Source: Branchiostoma floridae (Eukaryota; Chordata; Leptocardii; Amphioxiformes; Branchiostomatidae). Taken from it: a stretch of DNA of 64,000 bases. The DNA lies in assembly GCF_000003815.2 (NCBI RefSeq), contig NC_049991.1, positions 13,177,755 through 13,241,754 on the forward strand, in the 5' to 3' direction. Below, in pieces: positions 49,301 to 60,150 of the stretch. A program made the position numbers and the translations under genes. Position 1 is the stretch's first letter. Each line of letters begins with the position of its first letter. Under the pieces are notes generated by a model. That model was not told the DNA's origin and did no database searches. It saw only the letters and a program-made list of their open reading frames with translations.

Positions 49301-52300
49301 CCATCAGCGTCGCACAGGGACCGGGAAGCCTCAACGGCAGTAACTATTACACGTAGGTCTTACTCTTGAAGATTGCGTGGAAGAATTGTACTCGTGTTTA
49401 TTGACTATCTGATTTGAACTGGTTGTGAGACATGTGCCCAATTCCTTCGCTATAATCTCATTTTAACTAAGTGATTTACCTTGTTAATGCAGATGGACGC
49501 CGTCCGACACGTCCAACTACACCATCCAGTTCCTCGCCACGGATGACGTCGGTGCCTCCACATCCCAGACCCCGGATATCACGGTGTGCGCGTGCCAGAA
49601 CGGCGGCACATGCAACTTCGATACCACCCTGACGGCACGTAGCTCTGGGTTTGCCATCGCCACGTGCAACTGTCAGCTGGGCTTCGTCGGTGACTACTGT
49701 GAGACGGACTACAATGGCTGCTCTGTCACACCTTGCTATCCAGGTAGTTCAACTTGAAATGTTGAATCTTACGATACCATACCTGCAACCTCTATTACAA
49801 GCAATTGGACTGAGTGCGATTGTCAAACCTAACCCCATGACCATGCCTTCCCCATCCTCCAGGTGTAAATTGTACCGATGCTGTGGCACCTCTCTCCGGT
49901 GGTGCCAAGGAGTACACCTGCGGCAGCTGCCCAGCTGGCATGGTGGGTGACGGCGAGTCCTGTGTCGATCTGAACGAGTGCCTCGTAGCGTCCAACGACT
50001 CCAACGTGCACCAGTGTAAGAACGCCACCTGCTTCAACGAGGCTCCTGGTTACCGCTGCGAGTGTCTGTCTGGATACAGCATAATGGCTGACAACAGGAC
50101 ATGCGTCGGTAAGAAGAATTGATATATAATGTCTTGTTCTTTTGTATGTGTCCAGCGTATACGCTTTTTGAAATAGATAAGCAGAAACTGATATCGAAAA
50201 AAATTTTCATTAATGATTATTTCTCCTGCAAGACATATCATTCCATTACATTCAATATCATTTCCCCAGATATTGACGAGTGCTCTACGGGTACCGACAA
50301 CTGCCATGTTGAAGCCACCTGTACGAACACGGAGGGTTCTTTCACCTGTGCTTGTAACACTGGATACAGCGGAGATGGGACAACATGCTCAGGTAAGCAC
50401 TGCTTTTTTTGCATTTACAATAAATCCGCCAATCACTGCGTAGCTTTGTTTATTCACTTAAAAACCCTGCCCAACACTCAGGAGCTTAATGACGTTTCCT
50501 TTCCTCAGATATTGACGAGTGCCAGACAAACAACGGCGGATGTGATCGTATCTGCTCCAACTCGGCAGGAAGCTACGCGTGCTCCTGTGACGTTGGTTTC
50601 AGACTGCAGAACGACAAACACACATGTGAAGGTATATTCAACTTAGCTATCCTCTTCAAGATTAGCGTTTTGTAAGGCATAAAACTTATGTAAACGCAAT
50701 GAAATATATAATAAACATCACATCACTTCGAATTTTGACGCGGGTGATTTTTGTTTCCAGATATTGACGAATGTGCTGGCCCCACCAATGGCTGCCAACA
50801 GTCTTGCACCAACACCGCTGGTGGGTTTGCCTGCACCTGCAAGGAGTACTACGCCCTGGCTTCAGATGGAAAGAGTTGTGAACGTAAGTCTATACCATTC
50901 GTGGCATTCTCTGAAAGATTCGTGAAATAAACCTTAGTTGAGCCTGTTATTTTGGTATACAACAAGGCCTAGAGTTCATATTTGCTGATGAAGACTGGTC
51001 TGTTGTACTGTTGACCACCGCCTAAGTTATGCCTGAAAGATGAACTTTCGTATGTCTCTCCACAGCGGCTGTCTCCTGCAGTAACGATACCAGCTGCACG
51101 CAGTTGTGTGCCGTCATCAACGCTACAGAAGTCTGTGACTGCAACGCCGGGTACAACCTCGATTCTGATGGAATCACGTGCAATGGTAAGTAAAACGCCA
51201 CAGGGGGCGTGAATACTGCCAGATCAACAAATAACAGTCACCTTTAGATTTACAGAGTGATATGCCACATAAAGTTGAACTATGCTAAAGTATAAGCGAT
51301 ACATCCCTAACGGCTGGTTACATGTTTCCGTAGACTTTGATGAGTGTGCCAACGCTGCCAACAACTCGTGTGACCCCACTAACGGACAGTGCACCAACCT
51401 GCCCGGCACCTTCAACTGCAGCTGCAGCACCGGATATCAAATCGAAGCTGGTGGAGGCACACTCTGTGACGGTGAGTTTTGTGACTTTGTGTAGTTCTGG
51501 ATAGTGTTCAGTGTACACAATCGTAATGTTGTCGATCTGTACAGGCATTGTTTTAACGAGATACATCTTTGCACTCTACAAAGATATCGACGAGTGCCAG
51601 ACGAACACCGGAGGATGTGCGCAGGTGTGCACCAACCAGGGCGGCTCCTTTAACTGCAGCTGTAACGCTGGCTACCAGCTGAACTCTGATGGGAGGGCAT
51701 GTGACGGTAAGATCTGTTGTCTATAGCGGGTATCAAGATAAGTGTTGATGAAGCCCGGTAGTTTGAACTTTGATGTGAAGCTGACAAATAATCTAGATAC
51801 GCTGTATGTTTTAAACTGTCTGTATATGGTGAGACCCTAATGCTCTGATTCCTTTTCTACCTTACCACAACAGTAGTGAACGTGACGACAGCAGCACCAG
51901 CAACATGTGCCAGTATCACCTGCCTGCCTGCCGGTATAGCGTCCTGTTCAGTGGTGTCCGGACAGCCAACATGCAGCTGCAGTACTGGTTACGCACTGGA
52001 TGTCTCTAACCGGCAGTATTGCGTCGGTGAGATTGCTTCTATTTTCTACATTGCTTCGCGTCAAGAAAGTATCTCTAGAGAAAAAAAATGTTCTCGAATG
52101 ATTCCTCAGTTTGGACTATGCAGAGATTTGACACCATTATGGACATTGAAGTAAAAGTTCCAAGACAGCGTCATCAATGTTTTCATTTTGGTCACACAGG
52201 AAAGCAATATCGTTTGCACAATAATGTCGTAGGTCATAGCGAATTCGCACAACCTTGATGAAGACCACGGTGTCTGAAGTGCAGAGGTACGCGACAAAAG

Positions 52301-54925
52301 TTACCTTTTCTTCTTTTGATAGCCATACATTTAGCGTGCTACGATTCTGGCGTAGATTCAAAGTAACATATAGTGTCTGCTTATTTTTAGATATTGACGA
52401 ATGTTCTACAAGCTGCCAGGACAACAACACCATCTGTACAAACTCGCAAGGATCGTACAGCTGTGTGTGCAAGGCAGGGTATTACAGTATGGTTGCCCAG
52501 GGAGGCAATGTCACTTGTTCAGGTGAGTATTCACATACCTACGAGAAATTTAGGTCTTAAATACAAGCAATGTATTTCTAGAAATGCGAAGGCAGTCGCT
52601 AAACAGATTCGAAAAGAGAATTACCATCATAACAGTTGGTAGATGGATAATAGCAATTTGCAACATTTGCAGCAACCGAATTGAGTTAAACGTTGCAAAC
52701 TATAGTAACTTTCTTTCATAAGGGCGTCCCTCCATATGGTGTAGGATTACGTTGTGTAGCTTTTCATCAATACATGCCAAACCTAAAGCTTGAAAGATTG
52801 ATGACTTCTTTTCCTTCAGTTTCTAGGACGTTTGAAGCAAACATCAAGATTGCAAACTTAACTTTCACGTCTGATCTCGGGGATGCGAGTTCTCAGGCTT
52901 TCAAAGACCTGGCATCTTCAGTTGAGCAGAACGTGAGTATTTTACTTTATGCAACTGGAGCATGTGGATTACTTTGGATTATAAGAATTAATGGTGTAAC
53001 GAATTATATAATTATGTGCTTGGTCAAATGCATTGTCCTATCCATCCACAGTTGGATACGCTGTACAGCAGTCAGTTAGGAGCAGACTTCCAGGGAACAA
53101 CTGTTACTGGATTCAGAAACGGAAGCGTTGTGGCGGACTACGTCATCAATCTAGCATCTAACAGTACTCAGACGTCATCCATTCTGGCTTCCTGTGGGTT
53201 TACCAAGCATGTGAGACCTNNNNNNNNNNNNNNNNNNNNNNNNNNNNNNNNNNNNNNNNNNNNNNNNNNNNNNNNNNNNNNNNNNNNNNNNNNNNNNNNN
53301 NNNNNNNNNNNNNNNNNNNGATGCTGGCAGCATCGCTGTGTCCGGTAGGTACAGATGTACTGTGTTAAACTAAGAGTTAGATGTTATTATTTCGGGCGTG
53401 ATTCTGATGCTACCTATGAGCTTCTTAGTGTTTTAACGTTGTTTTGTACATTGGTACAAGAAAATGTTAGCAGTGGGTGGTTACAACAACATAAAAGCCA
53501 CGACAGTCTTGTAAAATACAGCCTTTGTAAGCTGGGAAAATAAATAAATCTGGTTCATCTCTTGCCTGTAAAACGCTGTATGCGCCATGGCATTGTCACG
53601 ACATCATCCTGAAACTGATGTCTTGTTCCATATTGTCATACATCAACGAGTGTAGTCTGAACACAACCAGGTGTGCAGATGTCACTGAGATAAATCTGAT
53701 CCATATTTTGCCTGTAAAGACGTCTGTGTGTCCTGACATTGTCATGACATCACCTTGAACCTGATGTCTTGTTCCAGATATCAACGAGTGTAATCTGAAC
53801 ACCACCAGCTGTGCAGATGTCGCCACCTGTAACAACACCGAGGGCGCGTACTTCTGCACCTGCCCTGCGGGATGGACCGACGTGTCTCCTGCAGAGAGCA
53901 TCTCCGGATCATTTTGCCAACGTAGGTGACCCTGTGCTCAGCCTGTCCTCACTTGTAACGTTAGAGATGTTCACGAAGCAATATTCAGTCCGTGGTATTC
54001 TGTAGAACATGTCCTTGAGTACTATATTGGCATCATGGCAGATCACTTAACAGTATTTGCGCTTCAACATTTTTCTGGACACTACGGTGGACTTGAGTAA
54101 TAACAGAAAACATCGCTATTGTTTGTACTCGCTTTCATATATTTCGTGTGTGATGTATCCATGGACATGATTTTCACAACGTTGAATTTACTTATCTTTG
54201 ACAATGCATATGGGCAATGATGGTACGTCACTGAATAAACCTTAACATTGGCTTCATTTGAATGAACAACGAAAAATAATCTTGTATTTCCCAGGAAACA
54301 CACCTGTCCACGTCAGTGAGGGTCCTTCTCTTTTCGTCATCCTGACTGCAGTGTTTGCAGGCATCGGCTTCATACCTGCTGTCATACTTATCATCTGGCT
54401 AGTTAAAAATAAGGTAACTTTTGAATTGAAGTCTCCTTTTTTCTAGTAGGACTCCTGGGACTGATGGTTTGGTGATATTTACCTGTCTATCTCAGTTTAT
54501 CTGGGAACTGATTACTAATGCTCAACGTTTTAATCTCTTTAATAAAAAAGTGATACTATCGACTATCATGTCTGTTGATATTTAGATAAACATTTTTTGA
54601 TAAGGAGAAGTATGAAATGTTACTCTTAGCCTGCTTTGAATCCTTTTGAGCGAGGAGGTACTGTAAACTCGTTGAACACTTTTGACCAATACTGTCTTTG
54701 TATGTATTTTACTGCATATACGCTAACGACTAGTTAAAATGGTTCTTATTTTGTCTTATCCAGAAATCATCTGTTGGCATCGCGGGGGAAACAAAGGTTA
54801 CAGTACCTGATGACGTAGAAGCGCCCGGGCCCCCTCCGTCCCGCCAGTTCCTGGTAGAAACTGCGCCTCCTGCCGAACCCACCTCAGTTGAGCTACCCGG
54901 AACACCTGACAGCAGTCACGCGTAA
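42093..54925 (+). CDS. Gene C: mucin-EGF-NIDO-AMOP-VWD-EGF-SEA type I membrane protein, tandem paralog of gene B
   Basis: Thirty-four coding exons with intact frame. If the SEA exon, interrupted by 100 N, has the paralog length of 214 nt, the CDS is 6297 nt (2098 aa), divisible by three. It begins [20 protein letters not shown], clearly related to the gene B signal peptide. Domain order equals gene B, with five instead of six N-terminal EGFs and nine instead of ten in the second array. The mucin is shorter and irregular. AMOP, VWD and most core exons are nearly identical to B at the nucleotide level, while the first NIDO exon, SEA, TM and tail are diverged. Exon 5 uses a GC donor. It is a membrane-anchored surface mucin by analogy with MUC4; the cytoplasmic tail is 53 residues, much longer than in B. 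Confidence 0.86.
43512..44659 (+). other. Gene C N-terminal EGF block (exons 2-5)
   Basis: Exons 43512-43637 ([14 protein letters not shown]), 43862-43996 ([13 protein letters not shown]), 44234-44365 ([12 protein letters not shown]) and 44516-44659 ([12 protein letters not shown]). These correspond to gene B exons 4-7. The gene B exon at 27015 has no counterpart here. Confidence 0.85.
43721..43835. repeat. TTGG/TTGC tetranucleotide microsatellite in gene C intron 2
   Basis: A (GGTT)n run passes into a (GCTT)n run and ends 25 bp before the exon-3 acceptor. The matching gene B intron (27512-27659) lacks it, so it arose after duplication. Confidence 0.95.
44660..44661 (+). other. GC splice donor of gene C exon 5
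   Basis: The exon ends GAGTGCAAAG followed by GCAAGTG. AG/GCAAGT is the consensus of the minor GC-AG donor class. The paralogous gene B exon ends identically but has GT (AAAG/GTGGGC at 28431/28432). Confidence 0.75.
44840..46271 (+). other. Gene C NIDO domain (exons 6-9)
   Basis: Exons 44840-44979, 45416-45589, 45791-45955 and 46075-46271. The same NIDO landmarks as gene B are present. Exon 6 is diverged ([17 protein letters not shown]), exon 7 is nearly identical to B, and exon 8 is two codons shorter with several replacements. Confidence 0.85.
46401..47443 (+). other. Gene C AMOP domain (exons 10-13)
   Basis: Exons 46401-46554, 46747-46900, 47013-47104 and 47308-47443. The AMOP signature is the same as gene B ([30 protein letters not shown]). 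Only a handful of nucleotide differences separate each exon from its B counterpart. Confidence 0.85.
47661..49052 (+). other. Gene C VWD domain with GDPH motif, plus extension (exons 14-18)
   Basis: Exons 47661-47841, 47947-48110, 48229-48480, 48584-48735 and 48932-49052. GDPH is at 47672-47683. The first exon differs from the gene B exon at one of 181 bases. Confidence 0.88.
49202..49743 (+). other. Gene C Ig-like/cadherin-like module and EGF (exons 19-20)
   Basis: Exons 49202-49352 and 49493-49743. The first differs from the gene B exon at a single base. It encodes the same [11 protein letters not shown]...YYT module and [15 protein letters not shown]. Confidence 0.75.
49863..52522 (+). 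other. Gene C C-terminal EGF array (exons 21-29)
   Basis: Exons 49863-50108, 50270-50392, 50509-50631, 50761-50883, 51066-51185, 51334-51471, 51584-51706, 51874-52026 and 52391-52522. All are phase 1-1. It lacks the [16 protein letters not shown] exon present in B (35452) and, as DTDECALDIDGCSHVC, in A (1362). Exon 51874-52026 has an extra Thr/Ala-rich lead ([11 protein letters not shown]) before its EGF. Confidence 0.85.
52820..53344 (+). other. Gene C SEA domain (exons 30-31), interrupted by an assembly gap
   Basis: Exons 52820-52932 and 53052-53344 (including 100 N at 53220-53319). The readable part shows [40 protein letters not shown] and [21 protein letters not shown] is at 53121-53135, a variant of the cleavage consensus. 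After ILAS the translation (CGFTKHVRP) stops matching the paralogs about 27 nt before the gap, suggesting an unreliable contig end. The post-gap DAGSIAVS matches the SEA end. Confidence 0.7.
53220..53319. other. Assembly gap (100 N)
   Basis: Fixed-length run of N inside the second SEA exon of gene C. From paralog exon length only about 20 nt of real coding sequence would be missing if the flanks are correct. Confidence 0.99.
53544..53838 (+). repeat. Tandem duplication (~146 bp, 2 copies) spanning an intron end and EGF exon start
   Basis: 53544-53689 and 53690-53838 share TAAATCTG, the GCCTGTAAA block, GGCATTGTCACGACATCA-like sequence, CTGATGTCTTGTTCCA and ATCAACGAGTGTA. Copy 2 supplies the real acceptor and the first ~60 nt of exon 53778-53921. 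Copy 1 carries a truncated pseudo-exon (INEC-like start) with no valid acceptor AG. Confidence 0.8.
53778..54925 (+). other. Gene C juxtamembrane EGF, TM helix and 53-aa tail (exons 32-34)
   Basis: Exon 53778-53921 is an EGF ([18 protein letters not shown]). Exon 54295-54413 encodes a helix ([28 protein letters not shown]). Exon 54764-54925 encodes a Pro/Glu-rich tail ([20 protein letters not shown] then [18 protein letters not shown]) and TAA. Confidence 0.82.
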
Positions 54926-54968
54926 AATAGACTTTTACCAACAACAAAGTATATAAGATTGTCATCTC

Positions 54969-54974
54969 ATTAAA
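54969..54974 (+). terminator. Possible gene C polyadenylation signal (ATTAAA)
   Basis: ATTAAA lies 44 nt after the stop. No strong GU-rich element follows, so a more distal site is possible. Confidence 0.3.
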
Positions 54975-55129
54975 GAGCATCATGCACTAGTAAACAACAC
55001 CAACATCGAAACTCATACTTCAGACAAAGCTGAACTATGCATAATTTTTCCAGGACTCAGCCACCTTTTGACCAACAATTTTGAAAAAATTCCAATCTGG
55101 AACGGTCATTTTTTCCAAATTTGCTTTTC

Positions 55130-56135
55130 ATTGACTACTTGGACATACGATTGTGTCTTGACAGACCACGCTAGTAGGGACTACATGGAGGTATGGGGCC
55201 GGACGCCGAAGCATGATGACAGATTTTCACCGAACTCATACTTTATACTATCCCAGTGCTGACCTGTTTAAAGTACGACACTAGGCAAAAAGATGATGTG
55301 CGCGGCTACTACATGTAGGTTTTTTCATACTCCATGGAAACCGAATGCTGTTGGTTTGAAATTTTGTGATTTCTCTTTCTGTGATCTTGACAGACCACGC
55401 TACTAGGGACTACATATAGCCATCAAGCCGAATGTCGAGGCCCAATGACCTCTTTTTATCGAGTTCACACCTTATAATTACAGTTGTATTAATACACGCC
55501 CCCTTTCGAGTCTGTAGCGAACTGTTTAAAGTTGTGATACTAGAGGAAAAGAATGACGTGTCCGGCTACTAGGTTTATTGGTTATGCTCTATGGAAACCG
55601 AATGCTGTTGGTTTGAAATTTTGTGATTTCTCTTGCTGTGATCCTGACAGACCACGCTACTAGGGACTACATAGAGTCTTTCGGCCAAATGTCGAGGCCC
55701 GATGACTTCTTTTGATCGAATTCACACCTTATATCATATATGTGAATATACGCCCCCTGTCGACTCCGTAGCGAACTGTTTAAAGGTGTGATACTAGAGA
55801 AAAAGGACGACGTGTCCGGCTACTAGGTTGGTTATGCTTTATGGAAACCGAATGCTGTAGGTCGATATTTGATGTTGATATATTTCATGATTTCTCTTGC
55901 TGTGATCCTGACAGACCACGCTACTAGGGACTACATAGAGCCTTTAGGCCGAATGTCGAGCACGATGACTTCTTTTTATCGAATTCACACCTTGTACATG
56001 TACTTACATTTGTATGAATACATGCCTCCTGTCAGCTCTGTAGCGAACTGTTTTGAGGTGTGATACTAGAGGAAAGGGATGACGTGCGCGACTACTAGGT
56101 TGTATATACTCTATGGAAACCGAATGCTGTTGGTT
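55130..56135 (+). repeat. Four-copy minisatellite with ~230-265-bp unit downstream of gene C
   Basis: The word GACAGACCACGCTA(C/G)TAGGGA begins at 55160, 55389, 55646 and 55910. Each unit also contains GAACTGTTT, GTGATACTAGAG and TATGGAAACCGAATGCTGT. Units differ by substitutions and small indels, so the array is not very recent. No coding potential. Confidence 0.85.
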
Positions 56136-58089
56136 TATGAACGCAGAGCAAGTTGTTCAAATATACATTTTTTTTCAACAAGTGGTCGGTACTTTCTTTG
56201 TGTCGTAATTTCTACATAGCATCACATAGATTTCTATCGTTCTTGAAAGACGTTACAAATGACTTTGTTGGTATCTCACTGCATTTGCGTCACGCTTGCG
56301 TCAAAGGGGGGTTTGAAAGATACTCAACTACTTTCAGAGATAAAGAAAGAATTTTCTTACTTTTTTGTATTTTGTCGTCTTCTAAATCATACTTCTACGT
56401 ATTACGCTACATCAAAATCATGAAAAATTGTGAAAATAACAAAACAGTGACGCAGTGAACTTGAGGCAAGTGCAGTGAGATACCACCTTAAATTACTAAG
56501 ACGAGCTCTTTCCCGATTTAATTAGGTATTGCCGCGAGTCCTGTCGTGCTGAAAGCACCTATAGATGACAAAAGGGTTAATTGTCCTTCTTTAAGGGCTG
56601 TGTGCTACACGCAGCGGTGTTTCACCATAGTGAGTTGCCAAGAAGAATACATAACAAATGTCGTTAACAATATACCAAGGTCATGTTACGTAATCTGTGT
56701 CCTTGGACAATTCATTTCCAGTCAAAAAATCTTAATACAGTATTTCATTTTGTTTAGACTGGCCAGCAGGAAGATGAATATTATCCCTGATTTTGTGCAC
56801 ATTTGCCGTAAAGTGATTTGATATCTCACTATTTAGGAAGATTGGAAGTCGTTACTTCTCCATTTGATATAGAATTCACGAGAAACGTATTGAGATTTTT
56901 CCAATGATATAATGGCATCGATGAAATGAACCTTTTACAAAGGTCACAATAAGTATGGTTCAGGGAACGCAACAGAAGCAGCAGGAAAGATAAACCTTGC
57001 TTTGAAATTGATCTATTGTGCTACATATAGATATGTTCCTTCTGATAAGTTGTACATCTTGAAAGTCTTTAGATTTATTGCCCTGACTGACACATGGAAC
57101 AAATACAAAACCTTTGGTAACTTTTGTATCAACAGAAAAAATGATAATGAATCACTGATAAAGACTAACGACTCCGATGTTGCATCAACTACGTACAAAC
57201 TTGTTCTTTTGTTTTCTGTGACTAATCTAATAAATATTTCATCGCAAACATAGCGTGATGTTAGGTCATAGGCACTGCTGTCAGGACACATCGATAAACA
57301 TCTTGTCATAAACTCTACAAGGTATTTATCAATTTTAACAAATCAATATCGAGACCGTTTGCCTACACGCATATTTTACGTGCAGCCAGAAAGAACACAT
57401 CAAGAGTAAAAAAAGAAGGCAAACCTTCCAGATCAGAGGAAAGATAACGGATTTTTGTTATTCCCAGATATTGTATATGGGCATATCCCTGTCAATCAAA
57501 ATGTTCACATGACAATAGCTAAGCTCGCGGAAACATGGCACCGGCCTCTCTGGTTATGTATTTTGTCTTGTATTGCGTGAATGTCGCTTTGTTTAGTCAC
57601 CTTGACAACCAAATACGTACGGTATATTCTACAAGGGTCGTTGTCACATGAACGTGTGGGATTGTTATCGAGTGCCTTCTGCATACATGCAGGTTTAACA
57701 AGGAATATACGCCAAGATTTCCAACAAAAACAGGACACAGCGAAAGGACGGGAGTTAATTGCTGTCTGAAGTTGAAGTTCGCCGTGTACTTCAGAGGTAA
57801 GAATCTATAGAGATTTATGATATTCAAACATGTAAACCTTTTCATGTATTTGAAACAGGTGGACTTCACAACATATTTTGGACTTGAAACCAGCTGGATG
57901 AGAAGAGTTAAGAATGTATGATTACGTTTTCTCCAGGGACAAGACACGATTAGGTCAAGCACCCAGATCATAAACACATGGAGGGGATAGTCTGTCCTCA
58001 TCTTTTTGGTGCCATTATATCCGATAAGATGATATAACGCTATCTTACCTTTATTCGCATGGTAACTTATATCTGTTGTATAAAACTAA
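56136..58089. other. Intergenic sequence, no gene recognised
   Basis: AT-rich. Open frames up to about 134 codons occur on both strands (57597-58001 minus, 56153-56458 plus) but have no domains, no codon bias that stands out and no homology to the gene family here. Confidence 0.45.
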
Positions 58090-58197
58090 CAGGGTATTAA
58101 GATATCAAGTCGATTGACGATAGTTTGAAACTGGCATATTTCGAAAATATTGCAATTTTAAACCACCTTCCGTCGACTTGATATCCCTAAATACCCA
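58090..58197. repeat. Imperfect palindrome (MITE-like hairpin)
   Basis: GGGTATT(A)AGATATCAAG at about 58092-58110 faces its near complement CTTGATATCCCTAAATACCC ending at about 58196. The right arm contains the point at which the downstream duplicate (62381) begins. Confidence 0.55.
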
Positions 58198-59792
58198 TTT
58201 TAGAAACATCGGATATAGGTTACCCCGTGGAGTAAGGTGAGCTAGCGTTACGTCATACGTAGAATATTTGTATACGGTGCAAATTGTCAAGTACATACAA
58301 CGTGCCTGCTGTTTCTACACCTGTTCTGTTGAAAAATGGCGTGACAGTTGTAATTAACTGACGGTGGTATGTAGGACACGTTAAACAGTCAGAACAGGAA
58401 TGCTAGCTGTATTGCGATTGTATACCTGTATTGTGATTGCGATAGGTTTCAGCCTCCACTTATTTTCAAGTGGGGCTGTTTTCAAGTGGGGCAATTGTTA
58501 TTGAAACAGAAATGCTTAAAAGGTCGTCCGAATGCTTTTAACGTGCCCTTTTAGGGTCACAGTTTGTAACTAGGTTGTATCTTCACCTGATGGTCTCCGG
58601 AGACAGATAATCGAAATCGGATGTTAGGGTGTGGTGACACTTTCTGACTTGATATATGACATTCGGGATGCGCCAAATTTCCACAAAAACAGTAGTCACT
58701 TGCTGTATGTCACAGATCTATCTATAACGACTTAGCATCTTCATAATATCTGATGATCTGTTCCAGTACTCGTTTGACGAACTAAAAGACATTGACCATG
58801 TTTGAATGGTGTATGTATTGACCATTCTTTAGTTTTCTTTTTAGACAGTACATGACATAGATTTCATATGCTTGTTGACGCACTTGCATGTGTATGTCAC
58901 GTGTGAAGAGGAAATCTTCACGGCACCTCTAACAGCACAGTTGGCCTGGTTTTAGACAGACACGTACCCCATGGGAGTGGGTGTAACGGAAGACAAAGAC
59001 AAACCCGGAAACATCAATCTCTATGTTGTAACCAAAGGTCGTCTAATACTATAGGCTATGTCATAGATAGTTACTTGGATCTATATATAACACGTTATAT
59101 ACGTTGGGTGTGAATTGGCTACTGTTCAAGTGGGTCACAGCAGAGTCTGGCGTAAAGTTGCATCTTTGACGGAAGAATTTTCTTGCAGCTATATTACAGG
59201 TCATCGTTGAGCCGCAGGCAAAATTTGCTAAGTGTTGACCCACATCGGAGCAGTTGAAGAGTTGAACTACTAACAACTATTCCAGGAAAAGGTATGCAGT
59301 AGTTAACATCACCTTCTAAAGCACTCATTCTAGCTTCTCTGGGATAACTGACCATGTGTTAACGACGTGGAAACTCCTAGTCTACTGACCATAAAAACAT
59401 CTTCGGTCCTTCATTGTCACTCTTTCCCACCACTCCACATACTATTACCAAAATACGCTCATCACCTTGTTACAGTAGGAAGACTTTGGTCAAATTAATA
59501 AGTAAACACATTTTTATCTGGGGATCTATTCGGAGTTAAGAAGCATGCGTGTGCTAACTACATACAAAGGCGTTGCCATATGGTAATGCCAGGATTTGTA
59601 GACCTATTGAGGAACAGAATAAGGAAATATGGTGTGACGTAGGTGTAGTTTAGTCATTTCCTTTCCACAGCTGCACGGGGAGAAGCTATGAATGGACATA
59701 AACACCACAAAGAGATGCCATACTCCTTCCATTGGAGAATTCACGGCACAATAGAGATGCATTCATGCGGGTTCTAGTCAAGGGTGTGTTGA
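58174..59792 (+). repeat. Duplicated block, copy 1
   Basis: About 1.62 kb matching 62381-64000 in the same orientation; I found a single 1-bp indel (ACCCCG versus ACCCCCG) near 58222. It contains no recognised gene, only short open frames such as 59061-59276 (minus), which recurs at 63269-63484. Confidence 0.9.
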
Positions 59793-60150
59793 ATAAATCA
59801 CGAGTCATGAAACGTGAGCGGCAACGTCAAACGAAGGTCGTTTGCGAAAATATGAAAATAAGTACTTTCTAAGATTTTATCCATTTCGCAGCATCCTGTA
59901 TTAGTTACAGGATACGTTTTGAGTTTGAGTTGTCTTTCTACTACTTGTTGCTTGGGCTTGGCAACTAGCAAGTCACCTTATCCTAACTTCTAGTTTTGAA
60001 GAAGTAAGTTCAATGTCAATTCCCTTTCAGGCAACAAGATTCAACTCTTTGAAAGTACATCGTTTTTGGGAGGAAAACGCCTCATCACTAGGACTACAGA
60101 AGAAAGAATACTTTGGCTGTGAAGCCGAAGATTTTAAACAATAAGAGACT
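59793..60150 (+). other. Upstream flank / possible 5' UTR of gene D
   Basis: No coding signal. An acceptor-like TCCCTTTCAG ends at 60030 and could start the exon that contains the gene D ATG, as in genes B and C where the start exon is preceded by a UTR intron. Confidence 0.3.

Noticed and set aside
57597-58001. 134-codon minus-strand frame
   Set aside because: No domain, no paired splice sites, typical of chance frames in this spacer.
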